From Bacteroidetes bacterium UBA6661 (GTDB lineage: Bacteria; Bacteroidota; Bacteroidia; AKYH767-A; OLB10): a stretch of 32,409 nt of DNA. Positions 1-7,153 of the stretch are shown piece after piece (within the stretch, counting starts at the first letter, position 1; the number at the start of each line of letters is the position of its first letter). The translations under genes were made by a program, and so were the position numbers. The notes under the pieces are model-generated. The model ran no database searches and was not told the origin of the DNA. It worked only from the letters and a program-made list of their open reading frames with translations. Location of the stretch: NCBI GenBank assembly GCA_002455375.1, contig DKKR01000030.1, positions 30,049-62,457 of the forward strand, given 5' to 3'.

Positions 1-275
1 GCATAAATACTTGTTATGAGTTTTTTTCTTGAGACCGGTTGTGCCGTAAGTAGTTCAATAAATTCTGATGAATTAAAAATATAGATTGTAGCATAAATCA
101 GGCAAACCAAAGGAACAATAAAGAGAATAATATTTAATAAACTAATTAAACCTTTTGAAGTATTTTCATCGAGATTAAAAATGCTGAACCCTGTAACCAT
201 TAAAAAAACTAGATAAGCAATTACGACCTTGCTTTTCAGAATGTCGAGCATGATATATTTAGCTATCTTATTCAT
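1..275 (-). CDS. nosY: NosY, ABC transporter permease for N2O reductase maturation (partial, 3' end missing)
   Basis: Only the first 91 or so residues are in the window; the gene runs off the left edge. It opens MNKIAKYIMLDILKSK, then shows two hydrophobic stretches (about residues 17-33 and 43-67) and the segment SSEFIELLTAQPVSRKK, which is typical of NosY-like ABC-2 permeases. NosY forms the membrane part of the NosDFY complex that matures the CuZ centre of nitrous oxide reductase. The ATG at 275-273 lies inside the end of nosF (8-base overlap, nosF stop at 270-268), so the two are translationally coupled. The identification rests on the permease motif and on its place directly after nosF. 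The C-terminal membrane helices cannot be seen. Confidence 0.85.
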   Translation of the reverse strand, partial: MNKIAKYIMLDILKSKVVIAYLVFLMVTGFSIFNLDENTSKGLISLLNIILFIVPLVCLIYATIYIFNSSEFIELLTAQPVSRKKLITSIY

Positions 276-981
276 GATTTTTTTTTAGAATGGTTGTAAT
301 TACTTTAGAAATAGATTTCTCACCGGTTTGGAGTTGCAGCTCTTCTAAATTTTTATGAAACATCAATTCACCTTCTCTGAAATAGACAATTTCTGAAACC
401 AACTCATCCAGTTCACTAAGAATGTGTGATGTAATAATTATCAGTTTACCATTATTTTTTTCTGTTTTGACTTTTTCTTTAAGTATCTCTGATGATAAGG
501 GGTCGAGTCCGGCAGTAGGTTCATCAAGAATAATTATTTTAGGACGAAACAGAAAGGCAAGGCAGGCACTCACTTTTTGCCTTGTTCCACCGGATAAAGT
601 TCCCATGCGTTTGTGAAAAACAGATTTCATGTTAAGCGCATCGAGTAAGTCAGTGTCTGTATGATTCATTTGCTCTTTACGCATATCTATAATCATTTCA
701 AACACCTGGCCAATAGTCATATTTTCGGGATAACGACCTATCTGCGGCATATATCCAATCTGACTGCGATAGCTGTCGTCATTCTTAATATTTGTGTTGT
801 TAACTTTTATTGTTCCGGATTCGGGCAACACCATTCCTAAAACAGATTTAATAAATGTTGTTTTACCTGAAGCATTAGGACCCAGTAACGCAACAGCGCT
901 GTTGTTTTCAAACTTTATGGATATATCTTTTAATACCCTGAGTTTTCCAAAAGTTTTGTTGATGTTTATTGATTCTATCAC
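268..981 (-). CDS. nosF: NosF, ABC transporter ATP-binding protein
   Basis: This 237-residue protein is a complete ABC ATPase: Walker A GPNASGKT at residues 34-41, signature LSGGT at 129-133, Walker B ending ILDEP at 151-155, and the switch histidine H186. It is the nucleotide-binding subunit of the NosDFY complex, which acts with the periplasmic NosD in assembling or activating the copper centre of N2O reductase. Its ATG overlaps the nosD stop by four bases (ATGA), and its end overlaps the nosY start. Many ABC ATPases look alike, so the specific name depends on the position between nosD and nosY, which is the standard nos order. The length is normal for a short ABC-2 type ATPase. Confidence 0.93.
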   Translation of the reverse strand: MIESININKTFGKLRVLKDISIKFENNSAVALLGPNASGKTTFIKSVLGMVLPESGTIKVNNTNIKNDDSYRSQIGYMPQIGRYPENMTIGQVFEMIIDMRKEQMNHTDTDLLDALNMKSVFHKRMGTLSGGTRQKVSACLAFLFRPKIIILDEPTAGLDPLSSEILKEKVKTEKNNGKLIIITSHILSELDELVSEIVYFREGELMFHKNLEELQLQTGEKSISKVITTILKKNHE

Positions 982-2237
982 AGTGCTACAGGTTTCATTA
1001 ATGGTTTATTATCAACTAAATTTTCCGGTGTAATACTTGGAATAATCTTTTCGCTGCGGTCAAGTAAAAAAACAATTAAACTTCTTATAAATATTGAAGC
1101 AATTGGAATATTCTCTGTAACCATCGAAAACAAACTTACAGGTCTGTAGGGTACATCTCCAATACCATCGCGTTTCAAATCATAACCTTCATATTTATCC
1201 CAGTAGTTGCCATCAAAGTTGTTTAAAACCAATGAGCCATTGGTTGCGACATCAAATGTGTTGCCATTAAAGTTATTGTCATGAACAGTGTTATTACTAC
1301 AGCTTGCCTGAACACGCAATGCATATCCATTTTTATTGAAACTGTTTTTTGTGATATGAAGCCTGTTTGTTCCCTCCATCAAAACACCGGTAGTATTGTT
1401 TTCAAACAAGTTATCTTTAATATCTCCATCAGAAATTTCTTTTAACAACAAACCATAGGCTGAAGCTCCTCTGTTCATACTAAATATATTACGATACATT
1501 GAAATATGATTGGAAAACATGACAGCAACACCGGCACCATTATCAGTAAATTTATTGTCAATGTATGAATCTTTATTTGAGAACATAAAGTGCAAACCAT
1601 AGCGCAAGTTATTATAACTGTTATTTTGTTCAATATACGAGTTTCCAACAAATTCAAAATATATACCATCTCTATGGCCTGAAATGTCATTGTTTTTTAT
1701 TGATGCGTACAGGCATTTCCAAAGATGAATAGCATTGCCGGTAGATTGTTCATCAGTTCCCGGTGTTCCACGAATGGTATTATTTTCTATTCTGAAATTA
1801 TCGCAATTGGCAATGTGTATTGCAAAATAGGAGTTAATGAGTGTATTGTTTTTAATTAAAAACTGCCTGCTGTTCATGACTTTAATTCCGGCTAAGTCTT
1901 TCATGGAAGAATAACCTGAATTTTTAATTGTTAGCCCGGAAACTAAAACACTGTTTGCATTAATGGTTAATACCTCAAAATTATTTTCTCCGTCAAGAAC
2001 TGGATTTTCAACACCAATCAGTGACAGTGATTTTTCTATGAGAATGTTTTGTTCTTTATAAAGACCGGAATGGATATAAAGCGTATCAAAAGGTTGTGCT
2101 TTAACAACACCTTCTTTAATAGACTTAATTGAAAAGTTCTTCCCGATTTTTAAAATTCCTGCTTGCGATTTGCCTGAAAAAAACAGAAGAATCAGAAAAC
2201 AGCTAGCAACAACAGACAGTGTTTTATTTGATTTCAT
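978..2237 (-). CDS. nosD: NosD, periplasmic beta-helix copper-maturation protein
   Basis: About 419 residues. I chose the ATG at 2237-2235 (MKSNKTLSVV), because it starts a clean Sec signal peptide ending near SQA; the open frame extends 13 codons further upstream, but that stretch lies within nosL and would spoil the signal. The body is full of repeats such as IKNNTL, IENNTI and IKDNLFENNT, the pattern of a right-handed parallel beta-helix (CASH/NosD family). Near the C-terminus it carries NYWDKYEGYDLKRDGIGDVPY, the conserved block of NosD (residues quoted with gaps in family variation). NosD works with NosF and NosY in CuZ assembly in the periplasm. It overlaps nosL by 14 bases and nosF by 4, so the three are tightly coupled. 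Confidence 0.93.
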   Translation of the reverse strand: MKSNKTLSVVASCFLILLFFSGKSQAGILKIGKNFSIKSIKEGVVKAQPFDTLYIHSGLYKEQNILIEKSLSLIGVENPVLDGENNFEVLTINANSVLVSGLTIKNSGYSSMKDLAGIKVMNSRQFLIKNNTLINSYFAIHIANCDNFRIENNTIRGTPGTDEQSTGNAIHLWKCLYASIKNNDISGHRDGIYFEFVGNSYIEQNNSYNNLRYGLHFMFSNKDSYIDNKFTDNGAGVAVMFSNHISMYRNIFSMNRGASAYGLLLKEISDGDIKDNLFENNTTGVLMEGTNRLHITKNSFNKNGYALRVQASCSNNTVHDNNFNGNTFDVATNGSLVLNNFDGNYWDKYEGYDLKRDGIGDVPYRPVSLFSMVTENIPIASIFIRSLIVFLLDRSEKIIPSITPENLVDNKPLMKPVAL

Positions 2238-2652
2238 TCTGAACAAAATTCCAGTCAACCAATGAACCACCATCATCTTTCAATACTTTTTCGGCATCTT
2301 CTTTATTGGCAAAAGCAGCAAAGCCGCTATTCATTGGCGTACGAAGGTTGTCGCTTTTTAAATAGACGGCATCAGCTGCATTCATCAAATCAATCTGATC
2401 AAAATAATTTACAACATATAATTTTGCAGAGCCTGCATCTACGTTAGATGATTGTCTGCTCCATTGCAACATACAGTTAATATCATCAAACTTATAAATA
2501 CGACCTTTGTTTGATATTATTTCTGCACCAAAACGAGTGTCTGCAACAGGCATCTTGCAATGTACACATGCATCTTTACCGGCAACTAATGGCTCAGGCT
2601 TTGTTGTACATGATACTATTAGAATAGAAATTAAAATGAACGTCCACCTCAT
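2224..2652 (-). CDS. nosL: NosL, copper chaperone lipoprotein for NosZ
   Basis: This 142-residue protein begins with a lipoprotein signal (MRWTFILISILIVSC, lipobox Cys at residue 15). It then shows the NosL metal site C29-V-H-C32-K-M34 followed by DTRFGAEI, and YKFDDINCML, both characteristic of the NosL/MerB-like family. NosL binds Cu(I) and donates copper to NosZ, either directly or through NosDFY. It starts 12 bases after the stop of the upstream membrane protein and overlaps nosD. Its length is usual for the family. Membrane anchoring, probably to the outer membrane as no retention signal is evident, is an inference from the lipobox. Confidence 0.94.
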   Translation of the reverse strand: MRWTFILISILIVSCTTKPEPLVAGKDACVHCKMPVADTRFGAEIISNKGRIYKFDDINCMLQWSRQSSNVDAGSAKLYVVNYFDQIDLMNAADAVYLKSDNLRTPMNSGFAAFANKEDAEKVLKDDGGSLVDWNFVQNEIK

Positions 2653-2664
2653 ACACTTTATTTT

Positions 2665-3240
2665 TTACGATTTGCTTTTTCTTAACCCCATTGCCCAGAT
2701 AATAGCACAGATAAGTGCAGAGCCAATTACAATATAACCTCCTACATCTGGCATAGAGTGAGCATCAAAGTTGAGTAGCTGTTTATGTCCTAATATAGGC
2801 GGTTGATAAACCATGCCAGGCACTTTAATGGGTGCATTAGGATCAAGATTATGTCCATAATCATAACCCCATTGATAGAAATCGTAGAGAGCAAGTATGC
2901 CACAAATAACAGAAACTACCAGGTAACTAAACAATATTTTACGACTACCGGTAATTGCTATCACTAATCCATAAACAATGAATGCAGCTACAATATATTT
3001 CAAGAATTCAAATTCAGGAAACATCTCTACGCTGATTTTTTTCATGCCTATGTAATGGTTCAAACCATTAATAACCTCTACGTCACCTGTTAATTTATCG
3101 AGCCATATTTTCATAACCAAGCCTTCCGGATATTGCGGAGCGAATAAATCAATTCGCCAGATGGGTACAAAAAAAGAAATAGCTATAAGTAAAGAAGAGA
3201 TTGCAATGATAACTCTTGATACACCGTTTATTTTTGTCAT
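2665..3240 (-). CDS. Four-helix membrane protein in the nos operon (NosB-position protein)
   Basis: This 191-residue protein has four likely membrane helices (about residues 8-27, 80-98, 100-120 and 166-185). Two extra-membrane loops contain FAPQYPEGL, INGLNHYIGMK and a proline-rich stretch ending KVPGMVYQPPILG. No catalytic or cofactor motif is recognised. Clade II nos clusters often encode a membrane protein of unknown function, NosB, close behind nosZ, and NosB of Wolinella succinogenes is needed for N2O respiration. The position and helix number fit, but I cannot confirm homology by alignment. His and Met residues in the loop (NHYIGM) could bind copper, which is speculation. It lies between the fasciclin gene (37 bases) and nosL (12 bases). 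A full AGGAGGT lies 20 bases before the ATG, too far for normal use, and a stop codon in between excludes a longer start. Confidence 0.85.
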   Translation of the reverse strand: MTKINGVSRVIIAISSLLIAISFFVPIWRIDLFAPQYPEGLVMKIWLDKLTGDVEVINGLNHYIGMKKISVEMFPEFEFLKYIVAAFIVYGLVIAITGSRKILFSYLVVSVICGILALYDFYQWGYDYGHNLDPNAPIKVPGMVYQPPILGHKQLLNFDAHSMPDVGGYIVIGSALICAIIWAMGLRKSKS

Positions 3241-3277
3241 AAAAATTTATATTTAATTTTACCTCCTAAGAATTAAA

Positions 3278-3838
3278 TTATTTATCAGGTGGCAATAAAA
3301 CGGCATCAATAACATGTATCACTCCATTAGCTGCAGGAATGGTAGCAATGATATTTGCCTGATTGTTAATCATGATTTTATTGTCCTTGTTTGAAATAGC
3401 AATGTTTTTCAAATTTGCCTGATTGATTGTTTGGCCATCTGTAAGCATTTCCGGTTTGAAAACACCAAGTGAAACGTGATATTCAAGAATATCCTGAAGT
3501 TTGGCTTTATTTTCCGGTTTCATTAAATCATCTACAGTACCTGCAGGTAATTTGTTAAACGCTTCATTAGTTGGTGCAAAAACAGTAAATGGCCCTGCAT
3601 TTGAAAGAGAAGTCACATAGTCGGCTTGCTTAAGTGCAGCTACTAAAGTAGAATGGTCTGCTGAGCCTACTGCAATCTTAACAATATCTTTTTGTGAATC
3701 ATCGTCAATAACAGCTTCCTGTCCACCTGCCTGTGTTTCTTCAGTGGTTGTTGCTTGTTGGTTTTCTGCTGCGGGAGGATTACAGCTAATTGCTATTGAT
3801 GCAGCAAAAATTACTCCCATTAATAATTTTGTGTTCAT
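3278..3838 (-). CDS. Fasciclin-domain lipoprotein in the nos operon
   Basis: About 186 residues from the ATG at 3838-3836 (MNTKLLMGVIFAASIAISC). The frame is open 14 codons further up, but this start gives a proper lipoprotein signal with the lipobox Cys at residue 19, whereas the longer one runs into the intergenic hairpin. After a low-complexity Gln/Thr/Glu linker comes one fasciclin (FAS1) domain: DHSTLVAALKQADYV, GPFTVFAPTNEAFNKLP, ILEYHV and NGVIHVIDAVLLPP are its hallmark blocks. FAS1 domains mediate adhesion or protein-protein contacts. The placement straight after nosZ suggests a partner or scaffold role in the copper-enzyme complex, but this is inference. It is one of four consecutive-region products with a lipobox. 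The domain call is firm, the function unknown. Confidence 0.9.
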   Translation of the reverse strand: MNTKLLMGVIFAASIAISCNPPAAENQQATTTEETQAGGQEAVIDDDSQKDIVKIAVGSADHSTLVAALKQADYVTSLSNAGPFTVFAPTNEAFNKLPAGTVDDLMKPENKAKLQDILEYHVSLGVFKPEMLTDGQTINQANLKNIAISNKDNKIMINNQANIIATIPAANGVIHVIDAVLLPPDK

Positions 3839-3859
3839 AATAATCTTTAGTTTTATAAT

Positions 3860-3890
3860 GCACCTCGTTGGTAGTGTCACAACGAGGTGC
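3860..3890 (-). promoter_or_regulatory. Perfect 11-bp hairpin between nosZ and the fasciclin gene
   Basis: GCACCTCGTTG at 3860-3870 is the exact reverse complement of CAACGAGGTGC at 3880-3890, with a 9-base loop. It lies in the 80-base gap between the nosZ stop and the fasciclin start. No T-run follows it on the transcribed strand, so it is not a classic intrinsic terminator. More likely it stabilises the 3' end of nosZ mRNA or acts as a processing or partial attenuation element that sets a higher nosZ level than that of the downstream genes. Confidence 0.7.
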
Positions 3891-3918
3891 GTTGTGTAAT
3901 GTTTATTAAATTAAAGAT

Positions 3919-5904
3919 TTAGTTGATAGGGGGTTGATTAGTACCTGTGCTGAAAGTTAATGGTACGTTAGAATTAGCCGGACTGATTCTGATGTAGCCT
4001 TGCATTTCCTGATGTAATGCAGAACAGAAGTCTGTACAATAGAATGGGAATACACCTACTCTATCCGGTTTCCACATTAAGGTTGATGTTTCTCCAGGCA
4101 TGATTAATAATTCAGCATTATTAGCACCTTTTACAGCAAAGCCGTGTGGAACATCCCAGTCTTGCTCTAAGTTGGTTACGTGGAAGTAAACCACATCACC
4201 CAACTTAACACCTTCAATATTATCAGGAACAAAGTGTGAACGGATAGATGTCATATAAACGTGTACTTCGTTTCCTTTTCTTTCAACTTTTGCTTCTTTT
4301 TCACCTTTTGTTACGTAAGGATGTTGATTCTCTTCAATCTTATAAATTTTTGTAGAGTTTTTTGATAGTAATTCTGCAGGAATAGCTTCTGCATAGTGTG
4401 GCTCACCAATTGTTGGGAAGTCTAAAATAAGTTGCATCTTATCGCCACTGATGTCATAAAGTTGTGCACTTTGTGTTAACTCAGGACCAGTTGGCAGATA
4501 ACGGTCTTTTGTAATTTTATTATAAGCAATTACATATTTACCCCAAGGCTTTTTTGTTGGACCACCGGGAACACATAAGTGACCAACAGAATAATAAGTA
4601 GGCACACGGTCAAGTACTGATAGATCACTCAAACGCCATTTTACAATCTCTGAAGATACAAAGAATGAAGTGTAAGCATTTCCATTTGCATCAAACTCTG
4701 TGTGTAATGGTCCAAGACCAGGTTTTTTAACTTCACCATGTAACACCGCATCATATTTTAAAACCGGTAAGCCATCATATTCACCCTCAAAGTTCTTAGC
4801 GTTAATTGCTTCCTGCATTTTTGTAAAAGAGAATACAGGAATAACAGCAGCCAACTTACCGCTACCAACAATATATTCACCTGTTGGATCGGTATCACAA
4901 CCGTGTGGTGATTTTGGACAAGGCATTAAATAAACCATATCAGGACAGTCTTTTGGATCGAGCATGATAACCTCTTTTTCTATAGTCGAATTGGCTGTGT
5001 GTGTTTTTTCATCATAAGTATTATGAGCATAAGAAACATTTTTCTTAACACCCTTTCCGGCTTTTACATATTCTTCGGCTTTCTTCCAGTTAACGGCCAT
5101 AATAAAGTCTTTGTCAAACTTCGATGCATTAACTTCAAGTAGCGTGTTTGCTCTTTCAGAATTGTAACAGCTGAAGAAAAACCAACCGTGAGATTTACCT
5201 TTACCTGCACGAGACAAGTCAAAATCAACACCTGGTAGTAAAATTTGGAATGCAATTCCCATTTTTCCTGATTCTTTATCTACATTGATAAAGCTTACAG
5301 TACCTTTAAAATTTTCTTTGTAGGTATTAATCGGAACGTCTGTTGTTCCATTAGACATGGGTACACTAAAGCGGGTACCGGCAACCACATACTCTGAATT
5401 TTCAGTAATAAATGGCGAAGAGTGATTTCCTGCACTGTTAGGAATTTCAATGATTTCTGCTGTTCTGAAAGTTTTCAGGTCAATACGTGCAATGCGTGGC
5501 GTGTTGTTTGCATTTCCGAAAGCCCAGCGACCATCATGAACACCATCAGTCTCTGATAACGAAATATGGTGCAAATCATCCCATGGAACAAATCCGTGTG
5601 AAGTGTTAAGCATCGCCTTGGATTCTTCACTATAGCCATATCCTTTTTCAGGATCAACAGAAAATACAGGAATTACTCTGAATAGTCTTCCTGAAGGTAA
5701 TCCATAAATACTCATTTGACCACTAAAACCTCCTGATACAATGTTGTAAAACTCATCATATTTACCGGGGGCAACATAGGCCTTTTTTGCTGCATCACCA
5801 GAAGTGGCAGTACTCACATTTTTAGGCTTGCACGAGGGTAGTGCAGCAATAGCAATTACAGCTATTGACGCCAATACTACATTTTTAATTTTCGATTGTT
5901 TCAT
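3919..5904 (-). CDS. nosZ: Nitrous-oxide reductase NosZ, Sec-exported clade II type, lipoprotein
   Basis: This 661-residue enzyme reduces N2O to N2 in the periplasm. The seven CuZ histidines are all visible: H112 and H113 (DDLHH), H161, H334 (KSPHGCD), H401 (GPLHTEF), H442 (VGHLC) and H503 (GEPHYAE). The C-terminal cupredoxin domain has the CuA ligands H587, C623, C627, H631 and M634 (FYCTDFCSALHQEM). The N-terminus has no twin-arginine motif but a Sec-type lipoprotein signal (MKQSKIKNVVLASIAVIAIA, then ALPSC with the lipobox Cys at 25). This and the CTDFC variant place it in clade II (atypical) NosZ. It follows the cytochrome c gene by 22 bases and precedes the maturation genes, so they form one operon. 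All ligands are intact, so the enzyme should be active. Membrane anchoring is inferred from the lipobox. Confidence 0.97.
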   Translation of the reverse strand: MKQSKIKNVVLASIAVIAIAALPSCKPKNVSTATSGDAAKKAYVAPGKYDEFYNIVSGGFSGQMSIYGLPSGRLFRVIPVFSVDPEKGYGYSEESKAMLNTSHGFVPWDDLHHISLSETDGVHDGRWAFGNANNTPRIARIDLKTFRTAEIIEIPNSAGNHSSPFITENSEYVVAGTRFSVPMSNGTTDVPINTYKENFKGTVSFINVDKESGKMGIAFQILLPGVDFDLSRAGKGKSHGWFFFSCYNSERANTLLEVNASKFDKDFIMAVNWKKAEEYVKAGKGVKKNVSYAHNTYDEKTHTANSTIEKEVIMLDPKDCPDMVYLMPCPKSPHGCDTDPTGEYIVGSGKLAAVIPVFSFTKMQEAINAKNFEGEYDGLPVLKYDAVLHGEVKKPGLGPLHTEFDANGNAYTSFFVSSEIVKWRLSDLSVLDRVPTYYSVGHLCVPGGPTKKPWGKYVIAYNKITKDRYLPTGPELTQSAQLYDISGDKMQLILDFPTIGEPHYAEAIPAELLSKNSTKIYKIEENQHPYVTKGEKEAKVERKGNEVHVYMTSIRSHFVPDNIEGVKLGDVVYFHVTNLEQDWDVPHGFAVKGANNAELLIMPGETSTLMWKPDRVGVFPFYCTDFCSALHQEMQGYIRISPANSNVPLTFSTGTNQPPIN

Positions 5905-5926
5905 TATATAATTTATTTATAGTTCC

Positions 5927-6439
5927 TTATTTTACACCATCGTTCTCACGCATATACTCATAGATATGACGCGCGTCATCATCACTCAACCCTTGATTTG
6001 GCATACGCACCAAACACTCCTCCAACAAACCTTTAGCAATAGCGTCCTTATCTAACATTTCATCAGGATTGGTTGAAAAGTTCATAATCCACTCTGCAGA
6101 TCGCTTTCCGGTAATACCTTTCCATCCGGGTCCTACTAATTTCTCATCAGTTAGTTTATGACAAGCTGAACATTTTACATCATAAATAGATTTTCCGGCA
6201 TCTGCCATTTGTTTGTCAAGTTTTGGATCTACTTTAACATCAGTAAACTTTCCAATACCTTTTCCATCATCAGCAACTTTAGCGTCTTCTTTTTGTTTTT
6301 CTTCTTCGTAGTACTGCTTCATCTCTTTAGACTCAGCAGCTTTTTCTTCTTTAGTTGCAGATCCGCCACATGCAGCAAAAAGGGTTATGCCCATTCCGGC
6401 AATCATTAAATTGATTAAGTGTTTTTGAATTGATTTCAT
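5927..6439 (-). CDS. Monohaem cytochrome c lipoprotein, likely electron donor to NosZ
   Basis: About 170 residues from the ATG at 6439-6437 (MKSIQKHLIN), chosen because it gives a lipoprotein signal ending LFAAC with the lipobox Cys at residue 24; the frame is open 11 codons further upstream. A charged Lys/Glu-rich linker (residues 28-60) precedes a class I cytochrome c domain with the haem motif C90-S-A-C93-H94 and a probable distal ligand M146 (VRMPNQGLS). It is the first gene of the operon, 22 bases before nosZ, so it most likely passes electrons to the CuA site of NosZ. No other electron-transfer nos gene (nosR, nosG, nosC, nosH) is seen in the window. The role is inferred from position; the cytochrome c assignment is firm. 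Confidence 0.94.
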   Translation of the reverse strand: MKSIQKHLINLMIAGMGITLFAACGGSATKEEKAAESKEMKQYYEEEKQKEDAKVADDGKGIGKFTDVKVDPKLDKQMADAGKSIYDVKCSACHKLTDEKLVGPGWKGITGKRSAEWIMNFSTNPDEMLDKDAIAKGLLEECLVRMPNQGLSDDDARHIYEYMRENDGVK

Positions 6440-6469
6440 ATTGATGATTTTAATTAAAATTTTACGGAA

Positions 6470-6501
6470 CAAATGTATTAATAATTAACAGGGTGTTCAA
6501 A
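6470..6501 (-). promoter_or_regulatory. Bacteroidota-type promoter of the nos operon
   Basis: On the minus strand TACATTTG (6477 down to 6470) matches the phylum -7 consensus TAnnTTTG exactly. A TTTG at 6501-6498 lies 20 bases upstream, within the usual -33 spacing. Transcription would start near 6464, about 25 bases before the cytochrome c ATG. No other good candidate is seen before this operon. Confidence 0.65.
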
Positions 6502-6510
6502 ATGTGTTAA

Positions 6511-6526
6511 TATGATTGATGTCACA
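6511..6526 (-). promoter_or_regulatory. CRP/FNR-family operator upstream of the nos promoter
   Basis: Plus-strand TATGA-TTGATG-TCACA matches the CRP-type palindrome TGTGA-N6-TCACA in nine of ten positions, and its core also resembles the FNR half site TTGAT. It is centred about 55 bases upstream of the predicted transcription start, a position used by activators of this family. Oxygen or nitric-oxide control of N2O reduction by a CRP/FNR regulator would be expected; which regulator binds is unknown. Confidence 0.5.
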
Positions 6527-6656
6527 CAAACTATTGATAATTGCATGTAACGCGAACTGCTTTTCAGCATGTTTTTTAAAGCATTTAAACATCCTAAAAA
6601 CTTATAAGGAAATAGTAAATTTATAGTATGTTACCCATTTTGTTTTAGAAAACAAT

Positions 6657-7034
6657 TTAGCAGAAAACAGAAATCAACCAAGTATAGAGTAATGCAACAA
6701 CTATGGCTCCCATAATAATATATAAAGCTCTTAAACGGTCTTTCTTTTTACAATGCCTGTCATCAATAGCATCAAGATTTCCCGGTTCATGAAAATTATG
6801 GAGACTAAAAATAGCAAACAGCACACAAAATCTGCTGACAACTTCAACAAACAGAATGATTGTTGCTAATGTTGTTAGGAAAAGGAGATAAAAAACCCAC
6901 AAGCTATGATAGAAATGAACGGTTATTGTTAATAATATACTAATCAGCAAAAAGAAAATCAGAAATTTTTGCCTTATTCTGATCTCAGCTTCACCTATGT
7001 TACAGCACCCGGCTTTATACTGATTTGTGTACAT
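6657..7034 (-). CDS. Small membrane protein of unknown function
   Basis: A 125-residue protein with an N-terminal Cys-Cys segment (AGCCNIGEAEIRIRQKF) followed by two or three membrane helices (about residues 25-43, 46-77 and 103-122). Between the last two is a short polar, Cys-containing loop (NLDAIDDRHCKKKDR). There is no signal peptide and no enzyme motif that I recognise. It lies upstream of and parallel to the nos operon, 217 bases before the cytochrome c gene, but the operon has its own promoter, so a shared function is not established. The gene diverges from the peptidase on its other side. Coding status is supported by the clear alternation of hydrophobic helices and basic loops. Function unknown. 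Confidence 0.65.
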   Translation of the reverse strand: MYTNQYKAGCCNIGEAEIRIRQKFLIFFLLISILLTITVHFYHSLWVFYLLFLTTLATIILFVEVVSRFCVLFAIFSLHNFHEPGNLDAIDDRHCKKKDRLRALYIIMGAIVVALLYTWLISVFC

Positions 7035-7153
7035 TGTATCTTTTATTAAACTTTAACATCAAAGCCGCATTATTGTTCTGTAAAAATATTAATAGTGGTG
7101 AAATTAATATAGACTCTCTTTATTTACTTTCACAGCCAAAATAGGGAAAGAAA

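Noticed and set aside
6545..6660. AT-rich inverted repeats between the small membrane gene and the nos promoter
   Set aside because: Weak stems of 6-7 A/T pairs, likely by chance in this base composition.
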